Positions 46,714-57,177 of a stretch of 64,000 bases of DNA are shown one piece after another. The stretch comes from Chryseobacterium rhizosphaerae (GTDB lineage Bacteria; Bacteroidota; Bacteroidia; Flavobacteriales; Weeksellaceae). Numbering within the stretch: the first letter of the stretch is position 1; every line of letters begins with the position of its first letter. Under the pieces are notes generated by a model, which did not search any database, was not told the DNA's origin, and saw only the letters and a program-made list of their open reading frames with translations. Where the stretch lies: NCBI RefSeq assembly GCF_003385455.1, contig NZ_QNUF01000001.1:299293-363292 (forward strand). The letters are read 5' to 3'. A program made the translations under genes and the position numbers.

Positions 46714-47283
46714 ATGAAAAAAGTATTTTTATCCTTCGTATTCGCTTTATTAAGTGTGGCAGGTTTTGCACAAGGGAGCTGGACAATAGACCCTATGCAT
46801 TCTTCTGTAAATTTTACGATTAAGCACATGGGAATCAGCTTTGTTCAGGGCAGATTTGATAAATTCAGCGGAACGGTAACTACAAAAGGGGCTAATCTTG
46901 AAAATGCAGCTTTCGATATTGCTGTGGAAGCTGAAACTATCAATACAGGAGTAGAGATGAGAGACAAGCATCTTAAAAGTGATGATTTCTTTGGGGCAGG
47001 TAAGTATCCTTCAATACTATTGGAAGGAACCTCTGTCGTAAAAGATAAAAACGGCCCTTATATGTTAAAGGCAAAACTGACCATTAAAGATGTACAGAAG
47101 GAAATTGCCATCCCTGTAACATTTGGTGGAATAACAAAAAATAAGAATGGAAAAGAAGTGATGGGACTGCAGGGGAAATTCACTATTAACCGTTTGGATT
47201 ATAATATAAAATATGACCCTACCGGAACGGGAGTAGCAAAAGATGTTGATATCAACGTTTACCTTGAATTGGTAAAACAATAA
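46714..47283 (+). CDS. YceI family protein, periplasmic
   Basis: A 189-residue protein with signal peptide 'VFLSFVFALLSVAGFAQ'. 'GSWTIDPMHSSVNFTIKHMG', 'DKHLKSDDFFGAGKYPSILL' and 'LTIKDVQKEIAIPVTFGG' define the YceI lipocalin-like barrel, which binds isoprenoid-type lipids. Monocistronic, with its own promoter box and terminator. Confidence 0.93.
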   Translation: MKKVFLSFVFALLSVAGFAQGSWTIDPMHSSVNFTIKHMGISFVQGRFDKFSGTVTTKGANLENAAFDIAVEAETINTGVEMRDKHLKSDDFFGAGKYPSILLEGTSVVKDKNGPYMLKAKLTIKDVQKEIAIPVTFGGITKNKNGKEVMGLQGKFTINRLDYNIKYDPTGTGVAKDVDINVYLELVKQ

Positions 47284-47301
47284 TTGTATATCATCTTAAA
47301 T

Positions 47302-47337
47302 AAAAAGGTTTCCAATTCCATGGAAACCTTTTTTTGT
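47302..47337 (+). terminator. Terminator of the YceI gene
   Basis: AAAGGTTTCCA and TGGAAACCTTT pair around ATTCCA, followed by a run of T. Confidence 0.85.
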
Positions 47338-47576
47338 TTTTATCATTCTAAAGGCTCTCAGCCTGAGAAATTTACTTTTCCTGAATAATAGATAATACGG
47401 TTGCAAAAATCATCAATTGGTATATGTTAACTCCTTGTGATTTGGATTGAATATGTATACTGAAGTAATGGTGGGTACTGCTTTTTGTGATTTGTTTATA
47501 CTCAATATAAATATTTTTTTTAATCAGGTTTTATTATTGTTTGAAGGCTGTTTTAGTATTTTCAAAATCTAAAAGA

Positions 47577-47607
47577 TTGCTTTGTGTTTCTTTTTCCCCT
47601 AACTTTG
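47577..47607 (+). promoter_or_regulatory. pyrG promoter
   Basis: -33 TTG (47577-47579), 20 bases, -7 TAACTTTG (47600-47607). Transcription would start about 10 bases before the ATG at 47623, which excludes an upstream GTG at 47584 as the start of pyrG. Confidence 0.65.
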
Positions 47608-47622
47608 CACAAACCTAATCTA

Positions 47623-49233
47623 ATGAGTAAAAAGAATACAAAGTACATCTTTGTGACAGGAGGTGTAACTTCATCTTTGGGAAAAGGAATCGTGTCTGCT
47701 TCTCTGGGACTATTGCTAAAATCACGCGGTTTTAACGTAACGATCCAAAAACTTGATCCTTATATCAATATCGACCCGGGAACATTGAATCCTTATGAGC
47801 ATGGAGAGTGCTATGTAACCGAAGATGGTGCAGAGACGGATCTGGATTTAGGCCACTATGAGCGTTATCTTGATGCTCCTACTTCCCAAAATAACAACGT
47901 TACTACAGGAAAAATCTACCAGACTGTAATTGAAAAAGAAAGAAAAGGAGACTTCCTTGGAAAAACAGTTCAGGTGATTCCTCATATCACTAACGAAATC
48001 AAACGCAGAATTAAAATCCTTTCAAAACAGAACTACGATATCATCATCACAGAGATCGGAGGAACAGTAGGGGATATTGAATCTTTACCATACATTGAAA
48101 CTGTTCGTCAGTTGAAATGGGAATTGGGAGAAAGTAATTCTATGGTTATCCACTTAACATTATTGCCATACCTGGCTTCAAGTGGCGAGTTAAAAACAAA
48201 ACCATCACAACATTCAGTACGTCAATTGATGGAGAGTGGAATTATGGCTGATGTTTTGGTTTGCAGAACAGAGCATAAAATTCCTAAAGATCAAAGAGCA
48301 AAACTGGCACAATTCTGTAACGTTGCTTTGGAAAACGTTATTGAGTGTAAAGATTTGGAAACCATCTATGAGGTTCCAATGTATCTTCAGAAACAGAATT
48401 TTGACGATGTAGTATTGAAAGAACTGGATCTGAAAAGTGATAAAACAGCTGATCTTAAAGACTGGAAGAATTTCCTGAAGAAATTCCAGAACCCTAAAAA
48501 GAAGGTAGAGATTGCGTTGGTAGGAAAATATGTTTCCCTTCAGGATTCATATATTTCTATTGCTGAGGCATTTAAACATGCCGGTGCTGATCTTGAAACT
48601 GAAGTGAAGGTAAGATGGGTATACAGTGGAGATATTACAGAAGAGAATATTAAAGATGTTCTGAAAGGAGTGAACGGTATTCTTGTAGCTCCGGGATTTG
48701 GAGACAGAGGAATAGAAGGGAAAGTTCTTACTGCAAAATATGCAAGAGAAAACAAAATTCCTATGTTGGGAATCTGTTTGGGGATGCAGATCATGACGAT
48801 TGAATTTGCAAGAAATGTTCTTGGACATACCAAAGCGAATTCAGTAGAATTTGATACAGCAACACCTGATCCTGTGATCTCGTTAATGGAAGAACAGAAA
48901 AATGTAATAGATAAAGGAGGAACAATGCGTCTTGGAGCATGGAAATGTGCTTTGAAAAGCGGATCCAAATTATTTGATGTCTACGGAAGCAAAAATATTT
49001 CCGAGAGACACCGTCACCGTTATGAATTCAACAGTGAATATCTTCAGGAGTTTGAAAAGAACGGCTTCCTTGCTACAGGTACAAACCCTGAAACAGGATT
49101 AGTTGAAGCTCTTGAACTTCCCGGTCACCCATTCTATGTAGGTGTTCAGTATCACCCTGAATATAAGAGTACGGTAGCAACACCACATCCTTTATTCAGA
49201 GCTTTCATTAAGGCTTGCGAAACATCCAAGTAG
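47623..49233 (+). CDS. pyrG: CTP synthase
   Basis: A 536-residue enzyme that makes CTP from UTP, ATP and glutamine. The N-terminal synthetase begins 'KYIFVTGGVTSSLGKGIVSA' and has 'LDPYINIDPGTLNPYEHGE'. The C-terminal glutamine amidotransferase has 'PMLGICLGMQ' with the nucleophilic Cys and 'YHPEYKSTVATPHPLF' with the His-Glu pair. The start at 47623 was chosen because the promoter lies across the earlier in-frame GTG. yidC follows after 262 bp with a hairpin between them. Confidence 0.97.
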   Translation: MSKKNTKYIFVTGGVTSSLGKGIVSASLGLLLKSRGFNVTIQKLDPYINIDPGTLNPYEHGECYVTEDGAETDLDLGHYERYLDAPTSQNNNVTTGKIYQTVIEKERKGDFLGKTVQVIPHITNEIKRRIKILSKQNYDIIITEIGGTVGDIESLPYIETVRQLKWELGESNSMVIHLTLLPYLASSGELKTKPSQHSVRQLMESGIMADVLVCRTEHKIPKDQRAKLAQFCNVALENVIECKDLETIYEVPMYLQKQNFDDVVLKELDLKSDKTADLKDWKNFLKKFQNPKKKVEIALVGKYVSLQDSYISIAEAFKHAGADLETEVKVRWVYSGDITEENIKDVLKGVNGILVAPGFGDRGIEGKVLTAKYARENKIPMLGICLGMQIMTIEFARNVLGHTKANSVEFDTATPDPVISLMEEQKNVIDKGGTMRLGAWKCALKSGSKLFDVYGSKNISERHRHRYEFNSEYLQEFEKNGFLATGTNPETGLVEALELPGHPFYVGVQYHPEYKSTVATPHPLFRAFIKACETSK

Positions 49234-49344
49234 ATCGTTTGGTATTTGGAAAGAATGTATAAGTACGTTACATGGTTCCAATAAAGCATACTAAATGTCC
49301 GGATAAAAAGAAATAAGGTAAAATTTTATCATAAACGTCTTACT

Positions 49345-49385
49345 ATAAACTCAGGCTGATTATTCTCAGCTTGAGTTTATTATAT
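49345..49385 (+). terminator. pyrG terminator
   Basis: AAACTCAGGCTGA and TCAGCTTGAGTTT form a 13-bp stem with one mismatch around TTATTC, then TATTATAT. Only a moderate T tract. Confidence 0.6.
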
Positions 49386-49495
49386 AGTAACGTAGTAAAG
49401 CATAGAGTTTTGATAAAAAAACAGTATTTTTGTCAGCTCAAAATTATGTACATATAAAGGTACATCCTAAGTTTAAAATTTTAATATAAAATAAA

Positions 49496-51295
49496 ATGCA
49501 ACAAAACAACGGAATCGATAAGAAGCAAATGATTAGTTTCGCGGTTTTATGCCTGGTTCTCTTCGGCTTTATGTTCTATTTCCAGAACAAGCAGGCGAAA
49601 GAAGAGCAGTTAAAAGCTGAGCAGCAGAAAACTGAACAGGTTAAAAACCCGGTAAAACAAACTCAGGCAAGTAATATCAATCCAAATGTAACTCCTGGTT
49701 CCATCCAGACAGCAAGTTTGTCTAACAAAGAATTGAATGTTGAATTCTCAAGTTTAGGAGGCCAGGTTTCTAAAGTACAGCTTTCTGAATACAAAGCATA
49801 TGACCATAAAACAGATCAGGCAGATCTTCCGCTTTATCTGATCAATAAAAATAACTCAAACTACGGATTCCAGTTTAAAGATAAAACAGGAAAGGTTGTC
49901 AACACTAAAGATTTAGTTTTTGCTCCTGCTGTCAATGGAAACGTTGTAACATTAACAGCTGATTATAACGGAGCCGTTATTCAGTTTATTTATACCTTAC
50001 TTCCCAAATATACTTTAGATTTTAAAGTAAGAACACAGGGACTTTCTAAAATTACTTCTGACAATAAAGCAGACTTTATCTGGGATTATAGTGTGAGAAA
50101 TTTAGAAAAAGGTAGAGCTCAGGAGCAGTCTCACTCAGAATTCTCTTATGCTTTCAATAATTATAAGGATTATGATTATGATGGAAGAACTACAATGGAG
50201 GAGGAAAAAGAAACCCTTAACTGGATTGGTGTAAAGCAGCAGTTTTTCACCTCTGTTATTGAGGCTAAAAATGGTTTCACACAGAGTAAAGGAAATCAGG
50301 AGTCAATTGAAGAGGGTGAGTATCTGAAAAAATTAAACTATGAAGGTTTTGTTCAGATGACGGGAAGTGAATTAAACCAAGATTTCACTTGGTACTTTAT
50401 GCCCCTGGATCTGAAATTACTGAAATCTTATGATAAAAACTTTGATGAGATTTTACCATTAGGATGGTCTTTTATCGGATGGATGAACCGTGGATTCTTT
50501 ATGCCGATGTATAACCTAATTGCTGATTGGGGATTAACAGCAGGCTGGGTAATCTTCCTAATGACCATTATTGTAAAATTAATCTTGTCTCCAATTATGT
50601 ATAAGCAGCATAAGTTGAGTGCAATGATGAAAGTAATCCGTCCGGAAATTGATGAGGTGAATGCTAAGCTGAAAGATGCGGATCCTATGAAGAAACAGCA
50701 GGCTACTATGGAGGTTTACAGAAAAGCCGGAGTGAATCAGATGGCGGGATGTTTGCCTGCGTTGGTTCAGATTCCAATTTTCTATGCATTATTCCGTTTC
50801 TTCCCGAACTTTATTGATTTGAGAGGTCAGGGATTCTGGTTTGCAAAAGATTTGACAGCCTATGATGATTTGATCAAACTACCATTTAAAGTTCCTTTCC
50901 TGGGAGATCACTTGAGTATTTTTGCATTGGCATGTACTATTGTTATCTTGATTTATACGGTGATGACTTCAGGCAATATGCAGCAGCCTCAGCAGGAGGG
51001 AATGCCAAACATGAAAGTGTTGATGTATATTTTCCCAATTACATTCCTATTCTTCCTGAACACTTCAGCGTCCGGTCTTTCATGGTACTATTTTGTATCG
51101 AATGCGATCAACATCCTAATTATCCTGGTGATTAAGTATGTGATTCTGGATGAGAAGAAAATTCATGCTCAGATTCAGGCTAATAAAGAAAAGCCAAAAA
51201 CGGAAGGTAAATTCCAGAAGAGAATGAGAGAAATGATGGAGAAAGCTCAGGACCAGCAAAAAGCTCAGGAGCAACAAAGAAATAAAAAGAAATAG
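49496..51295 (+). CDS. yidC: Membrane protein insertase YidC
   Basis: A 599-residue inner-membrane insertase of the Gram-negative type: an N-terminal helix ('MISFAVLCLVLFGFMFYF'), a periplasmic beta domain to about residue 330, and the conserved five-helix core with 'MNRGFFMPMYNLIADWGLTA', 'LPALVQIPIFYALFRFFPN' and a Lys-rich C-terminal tail that contacts the ribosome. It inserts membrane proteins alone or with SecYEG. Confidence 0.97.
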   Translation: MQQNNGIDKKQMISFAVLCLVLFGFMFYFQNKQAKEEQLKAEQQKTEQVKNPVKQTQASNINPNVTPGSIQTASLSNKELNVEFSSLGGQVSKVQLSEYKAYDHKTDQADLPLYLINKNNSNYGFQFKDKTGKVVNTKDLVFAPAVNGNVVTLTADYNGAVIQFIYTLLPKYTLDFKVRTQGLSKITSDNKADFIWDYSVRNLEKGRAQEQSHSEFSYAFNNYKDYDYDGRTTMEEEKETLNWIGVKQQFFTSVIEAKNGFTQSKGNQESIEEGEYLKKLNYEGFVQMTGSELNQDFTWYFMPLDLKLLKSYDKNFDEILPLGWSFIGWMNRGFFMPMYNLIADWGLTAGWVIFLMTIIVKLILSPIMYKQHKLSAMMKVIRPEIDEVNAKLKDADPMKKQQATMEVYRKAGVNQMAGCLPALVQIPIFYALFRFFPNFIDLRGQGFWFAKDLTAYDDLIKLPFKVPFLGDHLSIFALACTIVILIYTVMTSGNMQQPQQEGMPNMKVLMYIFPITFLFFLNTSASGLSWYYFVSNAINILIILVIKYVILDEKKIHAQIQANKEKPKTEGKFQKRMREMMEKAQDQQKAQEQQRNKKK

Positions 51296-51316
51296 TCTTA
51301 TATTATATAGGACTAC

Positions 51317-51353
51317 AAAAAAGAGAAGCAGTTTAACTGCTTCTCTTTTTTTA
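51317..51353. terminator. Bidirectional terminator between yidC and rnhB
   Basis: AAGAGAAGCAGTT and AACTGCTTCTCTT form a perfect 13-bp stem with A and T tracts on both sides. Confidence 0.85.
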
Positions 51354-51389
51354 TGGCTATCATTGAATGTAATTCATTGAATATTGCTT

Positions 51390-51989
51390 TTAATCATATT
51401 TCAATCGGAATGATTGTCTGTGGTGTTTTGTAGGGCCATGCTTTATCAAAGCTTCCTGATGCTTTTTTGTGGCATATCCAAAGTTGGTGTCCCAACCATA
51501 TTCCGGATGTTGTTCATGCAGCTCTATCATTAATCTGTCTCTGTAGTTTTTGGCAAGTATTGAAGCGGCGGCAATGGACAGAACTTTTGAATCACCCTTG
51601 ATGATACACTGATGAGGTATGAAGTTATAAGGATGGAATTTATTGCCATCTACTAATATAAGCTCAGGAGTGATCGTTAATTTGTCCAGGGCACAATGCA
51701 TGGCATGGATGCTGGCATTGAGGATGTTGTGTTCATCAATGAATGAAGGAGGTAGTTCAGCAATAGCATAGTTTTTTACGTTATCCTTGATGTAATTATC
51801 CAGCTCCATTCTTGTTTTAAAGGTTAATTTTTTTGAATCATTAACTAAATTTTGCTTAAAATTATCATCTAAAATTACTGCAGCAGCCACCACTGGTCCG
51901 CTTAAACAACCTCGTCCTACTTCGTCACATCCTGCTTCAATATAAGCGTCTGACCACCTATGTAATAATTGTGTATTTATATCCGCCAT
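51390..51989 (-). CDS. rnhB: Ribonuclease HII
   Basis: A 199-residue enzyme that cuts RNA in RNA-DNA hybrids. 'EAGCDEVGRGCLSGPVVAAA' carries the DEVGRG active-site motif; 'LILVDGNKF' and 'KGDSKVLSIAAASILAKNYRD' supply further conserved acids. Convergent with yidC. Confidence 0.96.
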   Translation of the reverse strand: MADINTQLLHRWSDAYIEAGCDEVGRGCLSGPVVAAAVILDDNFKQNLVNDSKKLTFKTRMELDNYIKDNVKNYAIAELPPSFIDEHNILNASIHAMHCALDKLTITPELILVDGNKFHPYNFIPHQCIIKGDSKVLSIAAASILAKNYRDRLMIELHEQHPEYGWDTNFGYATKKHQEALIKHGPTKHHRQSFRLKYD

Positions 51990-52568
51990 AAGACTGTAAA
52001 ATTAGCAAAAACAAACCTATTAAACAGAGGTTTCATCTGTTTTTTGAAATTCTGAAAATAAATCATTTTTAAGTTCATGAATTAAAATAAATGATCGATA
52101 ATAATATGATTTTTATGATTTGTCAAGAGGGTTTAAAATTGCTTTTTTTTAACCTAAAAACAATTTTACTTAATGGTACTATATTGGTGCTTTTGTTACG
52201 TTAATTTATTTATGATTTTTATGATTTTTTTTTACGGTTGTAGCTTGTTGCTCGCGGTTTGTAGAATGTTTTTTCGATTTTTAAGATAAAAAAAAATAAT
52301 ATGCAATGCATTGTATTGCTGGAGTTATTGCTCCTTTTAAAGATTTATTTTGTGTGTATGTTATTTATTTACAGTATCTTATGTTGCTCTAATATTTTAA
52401 ATTTACATAGATAATGTCAATAATGACAATCGTTAGTATTTTTGGAAGAAAAATGTTTAATTTTTTTTCAATCTTTGTTAAAAAAAACAATTTTAACGTA
52501 TTTTAATAATTTTTGTGCTTATTTATTTGAAAATTTTTGAACAGTTAATAATTTTTTAAGAATTTATT
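51990..52568. other. AT-rich intergenic region upstream of the first SusC gene
   Basis: About 580 bases, above 75% A+T, with many T-runs. No open frame of note on either strand, no hairpin that I can support as an RNA gene. The promoter for the SusC gene is at its right end. Confidence 0.5.
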
Positions 52569-52598
52569 TTGTGTTGTTAATAAAGTTTTACAAATTTG
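52569..52598 (+). promoter_or_regulatory. Promoter of SusCD pair 1
   Basis: TTG, 19 bases, CAAATTTG (near-match to TAnnTTTG). The block GTTTTACAAATTTGTACGG and then ATACAAA is repeated almost exactly before the second SusC gene at 57468-57497, including the palindrome ACAAATTTGT. Confidence 0.55.
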
Positions 52599-52622
52599 TA
52601 CGGATACAAAATTAAATTTGAT

Positions 52623-55550
52623 ATGAAGAAACTAACAACGAGTCTTCTTGTGGTGGTATTGTCTTCATCTGTTGCTATTGTAAGTGCTCAACAGAAGAAA
52701 AATGATACCGCTACGCAGACTAAAGAGATTGAGGGTGTAGTGGTGACTGCATTAGGTATTAAGAGAGAAAAGAAAGCTCTTGGATATGCCTCTCAAGAAA
52801 TCAAAGGGGACCTTATTTCTGATGCAGGGCAAACTAATGCTGTAAGTGCATTGTCGGGAAATATCGCAGGGGTACAGGTTACAGCACCAAGTACAATGGG
52901 TGGATCTACCAGAATTACCATGAGAGGTATTAGTTCAATTACTGGTGAAAACAGACCTTTAATTATCGTAGATGGGGTACCTTTGGATAACTCAAACGTT
53001 AATAATTTAGATACTCAGAGGGGTGCTGGAGGTAGAGACTATGGAGATGCTTCTTTTGACATCAACCCAGATGACATTGAAAGTGTAACGGTACTGAAAG
53101 GTGGTCCTGCTGCTGCTTTATATGGTTCGAGAGCAGGAAATGGAGCTATCTTATATACCACAAAGTCAGCAAAAAAAGGAAGAACAGAAATTCAATTGAA
53201 TACAGGGGTTTCTTTTGAAAGTGTATATATCAGACCTAAATTGCAAAATTTATATGGAGGGGGATCTCAGTTTACACTTCCTACACAAAATATTAATGGA
53301 GTTACTTATAATATTCAGGAGTATCAAACGGATGGTTCCTGGGGACCACGATATGATCCCAACTTGATGTACCTTCCATGGTATGCATTTGATCCTGAGT
53401 TTTCAAACGATTATATGAAACCCGTTCCATGGGTAGCTCCAACTAAGGACGTAGATTCTTTCTTTGATACAGGTGTTACTTATACCAATAACCTATCTGT
53501 AGCTAAATCTTTTGGAGATACAAATGTTAGATTATCTTATACCAATACAAACATCAGTGGGATTGTCCCAACTTCAAAAATTAAAAAAGATAACTTTAGT
53601 GTAAATGTAAATTCTAAGCTTTCAGAAAAATTAAAGGCTGAAGCTATTATTAATTATGTACATACTGAAGGATTTAACAGACCAGAAATTGGCTATGGGG
53701 ACAATTCTGTTGCTCAAAAATTCTATCAATTCGGGCAAAGAAACCTTGATTTTGCAAAATTAAAAGATTATAAATTAGCAGACGGTAGTCAGAGAACATG
53801 GAACAGAACCTCGTGGAGTAATGGGGATCCAAAATATTCTGATAACCCATATTGGACAATTTTTGAAAATACTTCAGATGATAGCAGACATAGATTTTTC
53901 GGAAATGCTGGATTAACATATAATTTTGATAAACACTTCTTTATTGTTGGAAAAGTATATGGTGATACTTATACACAAAATATAAGTACAAGGGTCGCTG
54001 TAGGTTCACAGGGAGTTTCAAATTATACTCTGGAGAAAAGAACACTTTCAGAATTTAACTATGAAGGTAGAGCTCACTATAACAACAATTTTGGAGATTT
54101 TAGTGTAAATGCATTTGCTGGATTTAATATTAGAGATAATAAATTAAGCTGGCTAAGAGGTACAACAGTAGGAGGATTGGTAATTCCTAATTTGTATAAC
54201 TTGAATAATGGTGTTGAAAACTCTTTAGCAACAAATAATAGCACTCATTCATCTATTAAGAGTTTATTTGCTTCCGTATCTTTAGGCTATAAAGATTTAT
54301 TATTTTTAGAGGCTACCGGAAGAAATGACTGGTTCTCAATGCTAAATGATGATCAATTCTATCCATCAGTTACGGGTAGTTTTGTTTTCTCTAAAGTACT
54401 TGACGCAGATTGGTTATCATTTGGTAAAATTAGAGCAGGATGGTCTAGTATTGCTTTAGGTACTGCTCCTTACAGCCGACTTACATACACGGAGATAGGA
54501 CTTCCATTTAACGGTGCTCCTAAATATTCTAACCCAAATACCTTTAATGATCCTAATATCAATCCGGAGTTAAAAATAACTAAAGAAATTGGTCTTGAAG
54601 CGAGTTTCTTTAAAAATAGAGTTAGTGTAGATTTCTCATACTATGATACAAAATCTAAAGATCTGATTATTGCACTGCCTGTAGACCCTGCAACAGGATA
54701 TTTATTTAGAAATATCAATGCCGGTGAGATGACTAACAAAGGGATTGAGGCTATGGTTACGGTAACTCCTGTTAAAAATGAGAATTTTTCATGGGATTTA
54801 ACTTGGAATTTTGCAAGAAACCGAAACAAGCTTGTGAATTTATATCAGGATTTACAAAATTATGTACTTACGAATGCTCCATTTAGAGCACAGTTAGTAG
54901 CTCAGGTTGGTCAGGCATACGGAACCATTTTTGGAACTGATTATGTATATGACAGTAATGGAAATAAAGTAATAGATGAAAATGGTTTCTATAAAGCTTC
55001 TGATATTAAATCTTTAGGATCAATCCTTCCTGATTATAATATGGGCTTTAGAAACACTATTAAATATAAATCATTAAGTTTATCCTTTCTTATAGATATC
55101 CAACAAGGTGGTAAATACTTCTCTACCACAAATATGTGGGGAATGTATTCTGGAATGTTAGAAGAGACTGCGCTTGGAGGAAACAGAGAGGCGGGTGTTA
55201 TTCTACCAGGAGTGAAAGAAGATGGTACTCCAAATGATATTCTTTTAGATGCTCAAACTTGGGGTAGTACATATTATAATACAGTGGATGCTCAAAACGT
55301 TTTTGATGCAAGCTATATTAAATTAAGAGATGTTACCATTGGTTATGAATTACCTAAATCATTTATTGGTAGTGCTTTCCAAGGAATTAGAATTTCTGCT
55401 TTTGCTAGAAACTTATTTGCTTGGAATCTGGCTAATAAGGGAATTGATCCAGAGAACACTTCTTATGGTTCAGGGAACATTCAAGGTATGGAAGGTGGTT
55501 CTTTACCATCAACAAGGACTTTTGGAGTCAATGTTAACTTTAAATTTTAA
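52623..55550 (+). CDS. SusC/RagA-family TonB-dependent outer-membrane transporter 1
   Basis: A 975-residue TonB-dependent receptor from the ATG at 52623 ('MKKLTTSLLVVVLSSSVAIV'); nine codons of open frame before it start with TTG inside the leader. It has a signal peptide, 'IEGVVVTALGIKREKKALGY' next to the plug, 'ISSITGENRPLIIVDGVPLD' and 'DDIESVTVLKGGPAAALYGS' in the plug, and a C-terminal barrel ending 'FGVNVNFKF'. It lacks the N-terminal carboxypeptidase-like domain common in SusC proteins. With the SusD partner 6 bp downstream it should import a glycan, peptide or other large nutrient; no degrading enzymes are adjacent to show which. Confidence 0.92.
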   Translation: MKKLTTSLLVVVLSSSVAIVSAQQKKNDTATQTKEIEGVVVTALGIKREKKALGYASQEIKGDLISDAGQTNAVSALSGNIAGVQVTAPSTMGGSTRITMRGISSITGENRPLIIVDGVPLDNSNVNNLDTQRGAGGRDYGDASFDINPDDIESVTVLKGGPAAALYGSRAGNGAILYTTKSAKKGRTEIQLNTGVSFESVYIRPKLQNLYGGGSQFTLPTQNINGVTYNIQEYQTDGSWGPRYDPNLMYLPWYAFDPEFSNDYMKPVPWVAPTKDVDSFFDTGVTYTNNLSVAKSFGDTNVRLSYTNTNISGIVPTSKIKKDNFSVNVNSKLSEKLKAEAIINYVHTEGFNRPEIGYGDNSVAQKFYQFGQRNLDFAKLKDYKLADGSQRTWNRTSWSNGDPKYSDNPYWTIFENTSDDSRHRFFGNAGLTYNFDKHFFIVGKVYGDTYTQNISTRVAVGSQGVSNYTLEKRTLSEFNYEGRAHYNNNFGDFSVNAFAGFNIRDNKLSWLRGTTVGGLVIPNLYNLNNGVENSLATNNSTHSSIKSLFASVSLGYKDLLFLEATGRNDWFSMLNDDQFYPSVTGSFVFSKVLDADWLSFGKIRAGWSSIALGTAPYSRLTYTEIGLPFNGAPKYSNPNTFNDPNINPELKITKEIGLEASFFKNRVSVDFSYYDTKSKDLIIALPVDPATGYLFRNINAGEMTNKGIEAMVTVTPVKNENFSWDLTWNFARNRNKLVNLYQDLQNYVLTNAPFRAQLVAQVGQAYGTIFGTDYVYDSNGNKVIDENGFYKASDIKSLGSILPDYNMGFRNTIKYKSLSLSFLIDIQQGGKYFSTTNMWGMYSGMLEETALGGNREAGVILPGVKEDGTPNDILLDAQTWGSTYYNTVDAQNVFDASYIKLRDVTIGYELPKSFIGSAFQGIRISAFARNLFAWNLANKGIDPENTSYGSGNIQGMEGGSLPSTRTFGVNVNFKF

Positions 55551-55556
55551 TTAAAA

Positions 55557-57122
55557 ATGAAAAAAATAGTATTAATACTATCTGTACTTACATTATCTGT
55601 AGTATCAAATAGTTGTTCAGATAAATTCGATGAAATTGATACAAATCCTAATTCAACAGATAAGCCGTTAACATATGGAATATTTAACAGTGCGAATAAG
55701 GAGTTAATGGATAATACAAGAGATGAATGGCAATCAGGTAGAATTGTTTTGCCATGGGTTCAGTATTCTGCACAAACGGGGTATACAGAAGAAGACAGAT
55801 ATCAATACAGATTATCAACAGGGGTGTCTTTATGGAGCTTTTCTTACAGAGTTGCCCAGGATTATAAGCAAATTATAGATTTAAATACAGATCCGGCAAC
55901 AAAGGTTCAAATGAATGTATATGGACCTAACGAAAATCAAATTGCAGCAGCACGAGTAATGCTTTCATATGTATTCCTTACTTTGGCTGATTCTTTTGGT
56001 GATATTCCTTATTATTCATTTGGAAATAAAGATGCTGATTTTCAGGCACTCAATATTAATGGAACATTACAACCTAAATTTGCAAGCCAGCAAAAGGTAT
56101 ATGCAGATATCTTGAAGGAGTTAAAAGAAGCTTCTGAGATGATTAGTACAAATAAGGCTGTATTTACTCAAGGAGATGGGCTGTTTGGTTCTGGAGAGAA
56201 GCTTAAGAAATTTGCAAACTCTCTAAGATTAAGAGTAGCTACAAGAGTAAAAGGAGTTGTTCCGGGAGCAGAGGGACACATAACAGATGCTATTGCTTCA
56301 GGAGTTATGACGTCTAATGCTGATAATGTTGGACTTAAATACGAAGATAATCTTATAAATCCATCACCTTTATTTGATAATTTCCGTACGAGAACCGATT
56401 TTGCGATTTCAAAAACTTTTGTTCAGCTACTTAAAGGTCAAACAGGTAGCTATGGTTTAGATCCACGTTTGTTTAAATATGCGAGCCCGGTTGGTACCAC
56501 TCAAAAACAGATACTTAATGGAACATCTGTTGAATCTACAGATCCTGCTGATTTTAATGGTATGCCATATGGTATTCCAAGTTCATTAACAGCTAGTCAG
56601 ACAGAAACAGCTAATTTCTTTAGTAAAAATATCTTAAAACCTGGCTATACGGAGGTATTGATGGAGTATTCTGAAGTTGAATTCCTATTGAGTGAGGCAA
56701 ATGGTTGGTCTCAGGCTAACTATACTAAAGGAGTGAAGGCTTCTATGGAAAGATGGGGAGTAGCAGCAGCAGCAATTAATACATATGTTAATGCTTTGCC
56801 AGCAGCTTCCAAGGAAAATGTACTTACGCAGAAATATGTAGCATTGTTTATGCAGCCATATGAAGCATGGGCGGATTACAGAAGAACCGGTTATCCAAAT
56901 ACTTTATTGAAGCCTGGACAAACTGCTAATCTGAATGTTCCAACAACAGGAGGACAAACAACTTATACTTTTACTTCATTAATTTCAGGTTTAACTGATT
57001 TGCCAAATAGATTATATTATCCTACTAGTGTTCAGACATTAAATACAGCTAATTATCAAGCTGCATCTGCTGCAATTGGAGGAGATGAAATGAATACTAA
57101 ATTAATATGGGATAAAAACTAA
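55557..57122 (+). CDS. SusD/RagB-family lipoprotein 1
   Basis: A 521-residue surface lipoprotein, signal 'IVLILSVLTLSVVSNSC' followed by 'SDKFDEIDTNPN'. It belongs to the SusD-like_2 branch: 'NQIAAARVMLSYVFLTLADS', 'FGDIPYYSFG' and the ending 'AAIGGDEMNTKLIWDKN'. It caps the SusC barrel and binds the substrate. Ends in a strong terminator. Confidence 0.9.
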   Translation: MKKIVLILSVLTLSVVSNSCSDKFDEIDTNPNSTDKPLTYGIFNSANKELMDNTRDEWQSGRIVLPWVQYSAQTGYTEEDRYQYRLSTGVSLWSFSYRVAQDYKQIIDLNTDPATKVQMNVYGPNENQIAAARVMLSYVFLTLADSFGDIPYYSFGNKDADFQALNINGTLQPKFASQQKVYADILKELKEASEMISTNKAVFTQGDGLFGSGEKLKKFANSLRLRVATRVKGVVPGAEGHITDAIASGVMTSNADNVGLKYEDNLINPSPLFDNFRTRTDFAISKTFVQLLKGQTGSYGLDPRLFKYASPVGTTQKQILNGTSVESTDPADFNGMPYGIPSSLTASQTETANFFSKNILKPGYTEVLMEYSEVEFLLSEANGWSQANYTKGVKASMERWGVAAAAINTYVNALPAASKENVLTQKYVALFMQPYEAWADYRRTGYPNTLLKPGQTANLNVPTTGGQTTYTFTSLISGLTDLPNRLYYPTSVQTLNTANYQAASAAIGGDEMNTKLIWDKN

Positions 57123-57148
57123 CACATATTTTAACAACATTCATATTT

Positions 57149-57177
57149 AAAACCGCCCAAAAGGCGGTTTTTTTTAT
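57149..57177 (+). terminator. Terminator of SusCD pair 1
   Basis: AAAACCGCC and GGCGGTTTT around CAAAA, with a T tract. The terminator of pair 2 has the same stem. Confidence 0.88.

Noticed and set aside
48540..48968. Minus-strand frames opposite pyrG
   Set aside because: Shadow of the CTP synthase gene; no independent support.
52300..52560. Possible small RNA or riboswitch before the first SusC gene
   Set aside because: Only AT-rich sequence with T-runs; no stable stem or known motif.
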